A stretch of DNA of 15,359 bases. Origin: Algoriphagus sp. (GTDB lineage Bacteria > Bacteroidota > Bacteroidia > Cytophagales > Cyclobacteriaceae). Each line of letters begins with the position of its first letter. The stretch's first letter is position 1. The notes under the pieces were generated by a model, which was not told the DNA's origin, searched no databases, and was given only the letters and a program-made list of their open reading frames with translations. Positions 8,211-14,295 of this stretch are shown here, piece after piece. Both the position numbers and the translations under genes were made by a program. The DNA is taken from contig JALRIY010000024.1 in NCBI GenBank assembly GCA_023255285.1, forward strand, positions 1,708 to 17,066. Direction: 5' to 3'.

Positions 8211-8361
8211 TTAGAAAGTAAGAAATACAAAGGGGAAAATACGACATTAATAGCACAATAGATCCCTTTCTGCGACAGGCATGCAGAATTCAGACTCCCA
8301 TACGAAACTCTATTTCGAAATTCTCTAATCAGCGTTAGACATTCGACATTAGTTTCTAATC

Positions 8362-8389
8362 CGTACTTCGTATTTCGTACCTCGTACTT
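8362..8389. repeat. Tandem 7-bp repeat, CGTACTT type (4 units)
   Basis: Four contiguous heptads: CGTACTT, CGTATTT, CGTACCT, CGTACTT. A smaller pair, GACATTC and GACATTA, sits just upstream at 8338-8351. The rest of 8211-8337 shows no gene; an 8-bp CGACATTA occurs at 8242-8249 and again at 8344-8351. Confidence 0.85.
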
Positions 8390-8395
8390 AGCTAG

Positions 8396-8423
8396 TCATG
8401 CTTCTTGAATCTTGCGTCTTGAT
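8396..8423. repeat. Tandem 7-bp repeat, TCTTGNN type (4 units)
   Basis: Four contiguous heptads, the first diverged (TCATGCT) and then TCTTGAA, TCTTGCG and TCTTGAT. The array begins 6 bp after the CGTACTT array and ends 1 nt before the stop codon (8425-8427) of the minus-strand DUF6702-like gene. The unit sequence is unrelated to the adjacent array, but the 7-bp period is the same. Confidence 0.82.
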
Positions 8424-8424
8424 A

Positions 8425-8916
8425 CTAAAAATCAACTCTCCCTTTCTCCTTCCCTTCCCCTAGCAACAGGCTTCTTGGAGACTTGGAGTTGACGTACACG
8501 TGGACGATATTTTGTTGCCCATCAAAATCCCGAAAAAGCAAGGTGTTTTTTACCTCCACCGTCTTGGGAAGTGGCGTCGTACTGGATTCAAAGTAAAACC
8601 AAGCAGCATCTTCCTCTACATCATGGCCTAAATAATTCAGTGAAATCAATTTACCATTGACCCAAACCTGAGTATGTTGAAGCAGGTAGGCTTCTACTAG
8701 ACTTTCCAACTTGCCCTTGTCCTTGGGATTCAAAAAATCCACCGTTACACCGGCTTCCTTACTCAAAGCTACCTCCAAGTCATCCCAGAAAATTTTCTGC
8801 GCTAATTCCATTTTTTTTGAACCCACATTGTAGCGCATTTCGGTCAAGGAAATGAAAAAAGGATGTGCAAGCGAAACGAAGGACCAAAGTGCCCAAGAAA
8901 TTACGGTGAGTTGCAT
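8425..8916 (-). CDS. Exported DUF6702-like protein
   Basis: This 163-aa protein begins with a signal peptide (about residues 1-17, MQLTVISWALWSFVSLA), with likely cleavage directly before HPFF, leaving His as the mature N-terminal residue. The following FISLTEMRYNVGSKKMEL and AQKIFWDDLEVALSKE resemble the Bacteroidota family annotated DUF6702, small secreted beta-rich proteins of unknown function; this is recalled, not searched. The middle has VWVNGKLISLNYLGHDVEEDAAWFYFE-type beta strands (cited in part), and the C terminus is Lys/Gly-rich. It is divergent from the HupE-like gene with 83 bp between them, so they may share a control region. The stop codon lies 1 nt from a heptad repeat array. 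A role in metal handling is only a suggestion from the neighbour and the N-terminal His. Confidence 0.8.
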   Translation of the reverse strand: MQLTVISWALWSFVSLAHPFFISLTEMRYNVGSKKMELAQKIFWDDLEVALSKEAGVTVDFLNPKDKGKLESLVEAYLLQHTQVWVNGKLISLNYLGHDVEEDAAWFYFESSTTPLPKTVEVKNTLLFRDFDGQQNIVHVYVNSKSPRSLLLGEGKEKGRVDF

Positions 8917-8921
8917 TTGCT

Positions 8922-8966
8922 AGCTCAATTGTGTCGTTTGTAGGAATTATGACGTAATATTGAGCT
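8922..8966. repeat. Inverted repeat in the divergent intergenic region
   Basis: AGCTCAAT (8922-8929) and ATTGAGCT (8959-8966) form a perfect 8-bp inverted repeat with 29 bp between, inside the 83-bp gap between the two divergent genes. A -7-like TAATATTG (8955-8962, 7 of 8) overlaps the right arm. This could be an operator, but an 8-bp match may be chance. Confidence 0.3.
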
Positions 8967-8999
8967 TAATTTATTTCTTTTCGAAGTATTTCTACAAAT

Positions 9000-9578
9000 A
9001 TGACTTCATTTGAACTCTATTTTAAGTTAGGCCTTCAGCATATTTTAGACCTCCAGGGGTTTGACCATATCTTGTTTATTCTGTCTCTCTGTGCCGTATA
9101 TGTAGCTCGAGATTGGACAAAAATCCTACTTCTAGTTACCGCTTTTACCCTTGGGCACTCCTTGACTCTAGCCCTGGCTACTTTTCAGCTTGTCCAGATA
9201 AGGCCAGAAGTGATCGAATTTTTGATCCCAGTAACCATCGCCTGCACGGCCCTGCTGACCCTCATCAAGCCCAAGCCAAATTCAGGAAAGGGAATACAGC
9301 TCAATTACCTCCTTGCCCTCCTATTTGGGCTGATCCACGGACTTGGATTTTCCAATTACCTCCGGTCTCTTCTCGGTCAGGAAGCCTCTATCTGGCAACC
9401 CTTACTGGCATTTAATGTGGGGCTTGAAGTAGGACAAATCGTGATTGTAGCCACCTTCCTGCTTCTTACCTCATTAGTGCACCTTGCCGGAATGAACAGG
9501 AAAGAATGGACATTGATTATTTCTGCCTTTATTTTGGGCGTCGCCTGCATGTTGCTCTTAGAGACCAAATTTTGGTAA
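9000..9578 (+). CDS. HupE/UreJ-family integral membrane protein
   Basis: This 192-aa protein is almost entirely hydrophobic, with about five or six membrane helices. It carries the family's polar signature residues inside helices: H14 with D22-H23 in LQGFDHILF, H53 in FTLGHSLTLA, H113 in FGLIHGLGFSNYL, and N139/E143 in FNVGLEVGQ. HupE and UreJ are nickel or cobalt permeases in hydrogenase and urease clusters. Neither enzyme is present here, so the metal is unknown. In many Proteobacteria related proteins carry an N-terminal periplasmic domain before the membrane part; here the chain starts directly with the membrane part, and a separate small exported protein is encoded divergently. It lies 67 bp upstream of the M1 peptidase in the same direction, so co-transcription is plausible. 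Confidence 0.88.
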   Translation: MTSFELYFKLGLQHILDLQGFDHILFILSLCAVYVARDWTKILLLVTAFTLGHSLTLALATFQLVQIRPEVIEFLIPVTIACTALLTLIKPKPNSGKGIQLNYLLALLFGLIHGLGFSNYLRSLLGQEASIWQPLLAFNVGLEVGQIVIVATFLLLTSLVHLAGMNRKEWTLIISAFILGVACMLLLETKFW

Positions 9579-9645
9579 TACAAGTCAATCATTTCATACT
9601 AGAAATTCGTAACTTTCTCTTCTGAACTTTGATTCAATCCCCTTT

Positions 9646-11976
9646 ATGAAAAAAATAGTTGCCCTCGCCCTTTTTTCTTGCGCTGCCTTTTTCCCAGCAC
9701 TAGCCCAACATACCGAACAAAATCACGGAATTCGTTTTGAACAGTTGGGCCCATTGCTCCGCACGCCCAACGTGTACCGTACCGCCTCAGGTGCGCCTGG
9801 TCACCTGTATTGGCAGCAGCAAGCCAACTATGTCATCGATGTGGAGCTGGACGACAGCAACCAGTCTATCAAAGGCAAGGAAACCGTTACCTACATCAAC
9901 AACTCACCAGATGTACTGACCTACCTATGGCTGCAACTGGATCAAAATAACCGAGGAAAGGATTCCGACACTCCAAAGGTGACTGAATCAAGCATCAGTC
10001 CACGCATGTCACTACGTACCTTGGAAGGTATTCTTTGGCATTCCGATGACTACGATGTAAAGATTCTCTCTATCCAAGATGCTGCTGGAAAGCCACTCAA
10101 TGTAGCTATCAACAAAACCATGATGCGCATTGATCTTCCACAGCCTTTGAAGGCAGGAGAAAGCGTTCAATTCAGTATTGACTGGAGCTTTAACATCACC
10201 GACCGGGTAGGATTCATTGGTGGTCGACCAGGCTACGAATATTTTCCAAAAGACGGCAACTACCTGTACACCATGGCAGAATGGTTCCCTCGCATGGCGG
10301 TCTATTCCGACTTCCAAGGATGGCAAAACAAACAGTTTTTAGGTCAAGGTGAATTTGCCCTCACTTTTGGAGACTACGAAGTCCGCATCACCGTGCCTGC
10401 AGACCACATGGTAGGCGCTACTGGGGTTCTTCAGAATCCAGAACAAGTACTTTCTGCTACCGAACTTCAGCGTTGGAACAAAGCAAAGCAAACCTACGAT
10501 GCTCCTGTAATTATTCGTACACAAGCAGAGGCAGAGGCCTTAGAAAAGAAAAAAGCAGCGGGTAAGAAAACCTGGATATTCAAAGCAGAAAACGTGCGTG
10601 ATTTTGCCTGGACTTCCTCCCGTAAATTCATTTGGGATGCGATGGCTGTAAAGCAAGGAGGAAAAGATGTGATGGCCATGTCTTATTATGCCAAGGAAGC
10701 CAATCCCCTTTGGGAGCAATATTCTACCCGCGTAGTGGCTCATACCCTAAAGTCTTATTCCTCACATACCTTTGACTATCCTTACCCAACAGCGATTTCT
10801 GTTGAAGCGAGTAATGGAATGGAATACCCAATGATCTGCTTCAACTACGGAAGACCCGATGCGGATGGTACCTACTCAGAGGCAATCAAAAACGGAATGA
10901 TTTCTGTAATTATCCATGAGGTAGGACACAACTACTTCCCCATGATTGTCAATTCAGACGAGCGTCAGTGGACTTGGATGGATGAAGGATTGAACACCTT
11001 CATGCAGTTTATGGCCGAACAAGAGTGGGACAGAAACTATCCATCAAGACGTGGCCCAGCGCACAAAATCGTGCCCTACATGAAAAGTGAAAAGCACTTG
11101 CTTGAACCTATCATGACCAATTCAGAAAATATCATCCAGTTTGGCCCCAATGCCTATGCAAAGCCAGCCACCGCCTTGAACATCCTGCGTGAGACGGTGA
11201 TGGGTAGGGACTTATTTGACTTTGCCTTTCAAGAGTACTCCAAACGATGGATGTTTAAGCATCCAACCCCAGATGATTTATTCCGCACGCTAGAAGATGC
11301 TTCCGCAGTCGACTTGGATTGGTTTTGGAGAGGGTGGTTTTACGGTACTGATCCAGTAGACATTTCCATCGAAAATGTGGCCTGGTACAAGTTAGACAAC
11401 CGGACACCCGCTCAGAAAAAAGCAGAGGCAAAAGCCAGTTTTGAAAAAGAAGAGACCTACATATCCAAAGAGTATAACAACAAGGAGGTTGCTCAGACGG
11501 TAATTGAAGCCGACCCTGCTACGCGAGATTTCTACAACAGCTACAATCCATTCATGGTAACTCCCGAAGATGAGGCATCCTACAAGACTTTCATTTCCAG
11601 CCTATCGGAGAAAGAAAAGAGCTTGTTGAATAGCAACATGAACTTCTATGAGATGACCTTCAAAAATATCGGAGGGCTAGTAATGCCCTTGATTATTGAG
11701 TTTCATTACGCAGATGGTACCAAGGAAACAGAGCACATTCCTGCCGAGATTTGGCGAAAAAATGAATCTCAGGTGACCAAGGTATTTGCCAAGGAAAAAG
11801 AAGTAGTACAATTTGTACTTGACCCCAAGCGGGAAACAGCCGATATCGACGAAAGCAGCAACTACTGGCCTAGACAATATCAGCCTACCCGATTTGACTT
11901 GTTCAAGGGAGGCTCCGCGGTTCGAGGAGCTGCTCAAGGAGACAATCCGATGAAGAAGGCAAGTAAAAATAAGTAG
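9646..11976 (+). CDS. Exported M1-family zinc metallopeptidase (aminopeptidase N-like)
   Basis: The 776-aa protein begins with a clear signal peptide (about residues 1-20, MKKIVALALFSCAAFFPALA). The N-terminal beta domain of M1 enzymes follows (about 30-290). The catalytic domain carries GMEYP (391-395), equivalent to the GAMEN exopeptidase motif, and HEVGH (424-428) followed after 18 residues by E447 in WMDEGLNTF, giving the complete HExxH-X18-E zinc site. The protein should trim peptides in the periplasm or at the outer membrane. It ends with a basic tail (KKASKNK) and shows no recognisable type IX secretion C-terminal domain. Upstream are only weak promoter-like sequences (GAACTTTG at 9624-9631, 7 of 8), so it may be read from the HupE-like gene. 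Its stop codon overlaps the first heptad of a repeat array. Confidence 0.95.
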   Translation: MKKIVALALFSCAAFFPALAQHTEQNHGIRFEQLGPLLRTPNVYRTASGAPGHLYWQQQANYVIDVELDDSNQSIKGKETVTYINNSPDVLTYLWLQLDQNNRGKDSDTPKVTESSISPRMSLRTLEGILWHSDDYDVKILSIQDAAGKPLNVAINKTMMRIDLPQPLKAGESVQFSIDWSFNITDRVGFIGGRPGYEYFPKDGNYLYTMAEWFPRMAVYSDFQGWQNKQFLGQGEFALTFGDYEVRITVPADHMVGATGVLQNPEQVLSATELQRWNKAKQTYDAPVIIRTQAEAEALEKKKAAGKKTWIFKAENVRDFAWTSSRKFIWDAMAVKQGGKDVMAMSYYAKEANPLWEQYSTRVVAHTLKSYSSHTFDYPYPTAISVEASNGMEYPMICFNYGRPDADGTYSEAIKNGMISVIIHEVGHNYFPMIVNSDERQWTWMDEGLNTFMQFMAEQEWDRNYPSRRGPAHKIVPYMKSEKHLLEPIMTNSENIIQFGPNAYAKPATALNILRETVMGRDLFDFAFQEYSKRWMFKHPTPDDLFRTLEDASAVDLDWFWRGWFYGTDPVDISIENVAWYKLDNRTPAQKKAEAKASFEKEETYISKEYNNKEVAQTVIEADPATRDFYNSYNPFMVTPEDEASYKTFISSLSEKEKSLLNSNMNFYEMTFKNIGGLVMPLIIEFHYADGTKETEHIPAEIWRKNESQVTKVFAKEKEVVQFVLDPKRETADIDESSNYWPRQYQPTRFDLFKGGSAVRGAAQGDNPMKKASKNK

Positions 11977-12068
11977 TCAACAGCTGACAGTTCACGGTCG
12001 ATTGTATTGAATTTAGGCTGTTAACGGTCCATAGCTCACGGTCAACTGCTCATTTAATTGAACCTCAA
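11975..12068 (-). repeat. Intergenic leader-plus-heptad repeat, copy B (two heptad blocks)
   Basis: Read on the minus strand, the leader TTGAGGTTCAATTAAAT (12068-12052) is followed after 5 bp (GAGCA) by four heptads (12046-12019), beginning GTTGACC and GTGAGCT. A 16-bp gap follows, then four more heptads (12002-11975), ending GTTGACT. The last heptad overlaps the TAG stop of the M1 peptidase gene (11974-11976). The leader is a perfect 17-bp inverted copy of that at 12467-12483. Confidence 0.85.
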
Positions 12069-12132
12069 ACTTAATTTTCTTCCTTCAATGGTAGATTAGG
12101 CTAATTATATAATCTAGGTTGGTTTATAAACT

Positions 12133-12170
12133 AAAAGAGGCTGTCCCTAACGAGACAGCCTCTTTTTTTC
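12133..12170 (+). terminator. Rho-independent terminator downstream of the M1 peptidase gene
   Basis: A 13-bp perfect stem (12133-12145 with 12154-12166; core GAGGCTGTC/GACAGCCTC) with an 8-base loop is followed on the plus strand by a T-run reaching 12169. It lies about 157 bp after the M1 stop, beyond the repeat array. A 7-bp inverted repeat (TAGATTA/TAATCTA, 12092-12116) lies just upstream. On the minus strand the T-run is only four bases, so termination of transcripts from the purE side would be weaker. Confidence 0.85.
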
Positions 12171-12212
12171 TTCTGTTTTTCTTAATGATTTTGTCTCTAG
12201 TAGGAACTCGGC

Positions 12213-12255
12213 TTGAGGTTTTTTACAATCTGCTGTCGACCATGGACCGTGGACA
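12213..12255 (+). repeat. Intergenic leader-plus-heptad repeat, copy C
   Basis: The leader (12213-12229) keeps TTGAGGTT and is diverged after it (about 12 of 17 positions); CGGCTTGAGGTT (12209-12220) is shared exactly with copy D (12463-12474). After 5 bp come three heptads (12235-12255): GTCGACC, ATGGACC, then GTGGACA. The array ends 2 nt before the stop codon (12258-12260) of the minus-strand 48-aa ORF. Confidence 0.78.
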
Positions 12256-12257
12256 AT

Positions 12258-12404
12258 TTACTTTCCCGCCCCAAATTGATATCCCATCCATCCCCCGGCA
12301 AGCATCAGGACGAGAGTTACTACAAGAAAAAGTACCAGGGTAGACAAGGGCATTTCCCAGTCTACGTCACCCAGTTTAAATTTGACAGGTTTGTTCCAGT
12401 TCAT
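12258..12404 (-). CDS. Small single-span membrane protein (48 aa), unknown function
   Basis: This short ORF starts at an ATG (12404-12402) and ends in TAA; an in-frame stop lies only four codons upstream, so the start is well constrained. The protein has a polar, lysine-containing N terminus (MNWNKPVKFKLGDVDWE), then a strong hydrophobic helix (about residues 18-40, including STLVLFLVVTLVLMLAGGW), and a short C-terminal tail GYQFGAGK. That layout of charged N terminus, one membrane span and Gly-rich helix end is typical of real small membrane proteins and unlikely in random intergenic DNA. I know no family for it. It lies 116 bp downstream of purE on the same strand, between two copies of the heptad repeat, and could be the last gene of a purK-purE transcript or have its own promoter, which I cannot see. 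Confidence 0.6.
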   Translation of the reverse strand: MNWNKPVKFKLGDVDWEMPLSTLVLFLVVTLVLMLAGGWMGYQFGAGK

Positions 12405-12466
12405 CAGATCGGGTTAGTAATTAATCAGGATCACTGCTCTTTCCCAGTTACTAAAGAAAGTACGGC

Positions 12467-12516
12467 TTGAGGTTCAATTAAATAGGCGGTGGACCGCGGA
12501 CTGTCGTCGGTGGACC
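12467..12516 (+). repeat. Intergenic leader-plus-heptad repeat, copy D
   Basis: The leader TTGAGGTTCAATTAAAT (12467-12483), a 5-bp spacer (AGGCG) and four heptads (12489-12516), beginning GTGGACC and GCGGACT and ending GTGGACC. The array ends 4 nt before the purE stop codon (12521-12523, minus strand). The flank after the last heptad, AATTTTAC, resembles the corresponding flank of copy C. Confidence 0.85.
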
Positions 12517-12520
12517 AATT

Positions 12521-13036
12521 TTACTTCTTCAAGACCTCTTTCCAACCTAGTTTTTCAAGCTGTGCCGCAGACTCCTCCACCTTTTCCCGAAGGCCTTTCT
12601 TAAACCTATCTATCTTTTGACCTACCTCTGCATCATATGCTCCGACGATGGAGGCTGCCAAAATCCCTGCATTCTTTCCCCCATTCAAGGCAACTGTAGC
12701 TACAGGAATGCCCGAAGGCATCTGCAAAATGGAAAGAATACTATCCCAGCCATCAATGGAATTGGAACTATGCACTGGCACACCGATTACCGGAAGGCTG
12801 GTAAGTGAGGCCACCATACCCGGGAGGTGAGCAGCTCCACCAGCACCTGCAATGATCACTTTGATTCCCCGCTCGCGAGCAGACTCGGCATAGTCGATCA
12901 TCCGCTTGGGTGTCCGGTGCGCACTGACTACGGTCAATTCAAACGCAATGCCAAGTTCCTCTAAAAATTGGGCCGCTTCGGCCATTACAGGAAGATCGGA
13001 TTGACTTCCCATGATAATTCCTACCTGTGGATTCAT
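12521..13036 (-). CDS. purE: N5-carboxyaminoimidazole ribonucleotide mutase (PurE, class I)
   Basis: PurE moves the carboxyl group of N5-CAIR to form CAIR in de novo purine synthesis. The 171-aa protein has the class I pattern: MGSQSD (residues 9-14), the phosphate/ribose-binding SAHRTP (38-43) and GAGGAAHLPGM (64-74) with the conserved H70, then LPVIGVPV (81-88). Pairing with PurK is what class I (bacterial, two-step) PurE requires. Its ATG overlaps the purK stop by 4 bp (ATGA), so the two are translationally coupled. A repeat array begins 4 nt after the stop codon; no hairpin terminator directly follows. Confidence 0.97.
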   Translation of the reverse strand: MNPQVGIIMGSQSDLPVMAEAAQFLEELGIAFELTVVSAHRTPKRMIDYAESARERGIKVIIAGAGGAAHLPGMVASLTSLPVIGVPVHSSNSIDGWDSILSILQMPSGIPVATVALNGGKNAGILAASIVGAYDAEVGQKIDRFKKGLREKVEESAAQLEKLGWKEVLKK

Positions 13037-14178
13037 TGCTGTGATTTGATTTTAATGCCTGCTTTAATTCGTTGTGCTTTATCTTTTACTTCTTCGATAT
13101 CTCCTCCCAAGAGGGTCACGTGGCCCATTTTTCGAAAGGGTTTGGTGTGCTTTTTTCCATACAAATGGATATAGACCCCTTTTTCGGACATGGCCTCGTC
13201 CAAGCCTTCCACCAGCACCGTTCCTTCATATCCCGGTTCACCAAGCAGGTTGATCATGGCTGCTGGGCAACGTAATGCAGTATTGCCTAGAGGCCAATTC
13301 ATCACGGCTCGGAGGTGCTGCTCAAACTGGGAGGTAAAATTCGCCTCAATGGTATGGTGTCCACTATTATGTGGACGGGGAGCAATTTCATTCACGAGTA
13401 CCTCGCCACTACGAGTCACAAAAAGTTCGACGGCTAAGATGCCCACCAAGTCCAATTTCAAGATGAGGTCTTTGGCAATGGCTTGCGCCTTTTGTTCGAT
13501 TTCTGAGGAAATACCTGCTGGCGCAAAAAGAAATTCCACCAAATTTGCGGTAGGGTGAAAGGCACATTCTACAGCAGGATAGACCACTACCTCTCCTCGC
13601 TCGTTGCGTGCCACAGTAACCGCTATTTCTTTGTCAAAGTCAATCAACTTTTCAAGTAGCCCCGGAGCATCAAATGCCAGGTCCAAATCAGCAGCTGTAC
13701 GCAATACTTGTACTCCCCTGCCATCATACCCTTCCTTTCCAAGTTTGTTAACTGCTGGCAAAAAGGAGGCATTTGCGAAGACTTCGGCTCTATTTTCCGT
13801 CAGGATAAATTCAGCGGTAGGAATACCATGCTCCAAATAAAATTGCTTTTGTTTGCGCTTGTCTTGAATTAAGGCCAGAAGCTGGGGCTGAGGAAATACT
13901 TTTTTTCCTTCATCGGCCAATTTCTGAAGGGCTTCGGTGTTAACCGACTCAATCTCTACGGTAATCACATCGCAGTGCTGCCCAAAGGCATATACCTGAT
14001 CAAAATCCTTTAAAGACCCAACGGTAAACTGCTGAGCAAGGTCTTTGCAAGGGGCATTTGGATCGGGATCTAGGATATGAATGTCCTGATTGTAGTTGAT
14101 CGCAGACTGAATCAGCATGCGCCCAAGTTGACCTCCTCCGAGTACACCTAATGTGGGATGTGTATAAATTGGCTCCAT
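13033..14178 (-). CDS. purK: N5-carboxyaminoimidazole ribonucleotide synthase (PurK)
   Basis: PurK uses ATP and bicarbonate to carboxylate AIR to N5-CAIR, the substrate of PurE encoded directly downstream. The 381-aa cytosolic protein is an ATP-grasp enzyme. It starts with the preATP-grasp nucleotide-binding turn LGGGQLGRM (residues 13-21). The central domain includes KEGYDGRGVQVL, a glycine-rich ATP-binding loop, and the catalytic segment NEIAPRPHNSGHHT lies at about 265-278, with the metal-binding Glu/Asn and the substrate-binding His residues. Length is normal and no key motif is missing. The first gene of a purK-purE operon, it is preceded by a promoter-like TAATTTTG. No PurR box or purine riboswitch is visible in the short upstream gap. 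Confidence 0.97.
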   Translation of the reverse strand: MEPIYTHPTLGVLGGGQLGRMLIQSAINYNQDIHILDPDPNAPCKDLAQQFTVGSLKDFDQVYAFGQHCDVITVEIESVNTEALQKLADEGKKVFPQPQLLALIQDKRKQKQFYLEHGIPTAEFILTENRAEVFANASFLPAVNKLGKEGYDGRGVQVLRTAADLDLAFDAPGLLEKLIDFDKEIAVTVARNERGEVVVYPAVECAFHPTANLVEFLFAPAGISSEIEQKAQAIAKDLILKLDLVGILAVELFVTRSGEVLVNEIAPRPHNSGHHTIEANFTSQFEQHLRAVMNWPLGNTALRCPAAMINLLGEPGYEGTVLVEGLDEAMSEKGVYIHLYGKKHTKPFRKMGHVTLLGGDIEEVKDKAQRIKAGIKIKSQQ

Positions 14179-14186
14179 AGCTGTCT

Positions 14187-14194
14187 CAAAATTA
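14187..14194 (-). promoter_or_regulatory. -7 promoter element of purK-purE
   Basis: On the minus strand, TAATTTTG is a perfect match to TAnnTTTG and ends 8 nt before the purK ATG. The nearest upstream TTG (14220-14218) is 23 bp away, slightly more than the usual 19-21 bp, so the -33 part is uncertain. Confidence 0.55.
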
Positions 14195-14295
14195 ACAGAT
14201 TAAACCTGAATTTAGAGCAATCCCACTCTAGAATGCATAGGAGATCTTAAAATAGGGGCTAAACAGACCCAAATTGCTACTTAGGGAACGCGATG

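Noticed and set aside
8338..8423. CRISPR-like array
   Set aside because: Repeats are 7 bp and directly contiguous, without spacers of constant length, and no cas genes are in the window.
9000..9578. Assigning nickel transport for hydrogenase or urease
   Set aside because: No hydrogenase, urease or maturation genes are in the window, so the metal and client enzyme cannot be named.
12119..12470. Two overlapping plus-strand ORFs (74 and 85 codons) in the M1-purE intergenic region
   Set aside because: They run through a terminator hairpin and a repeat array and lie opposite the better 48-aa membrane ORF; their composition shows no protein-like features.
11975..12516. Insertion sequence or transposon remnant
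   Set aside because: No transposase fragment, terminal inverted repeat plus target duplication, or integrase is seen; the elements are too short and built of heptads.
13190..13558. 122-codon plus-strand ORF opposite purK
   Set aside because: It is antisense to the conserved ATP-grasp coding sequence and has no recognisable domain.
14195..14295. Purine riboswitch or terminator between the MutS-like gene and purK
   Set aside because: I found no hairpin with T-run and no riboswitch-like paired core; the gap shows only the promoter-like element near purK.
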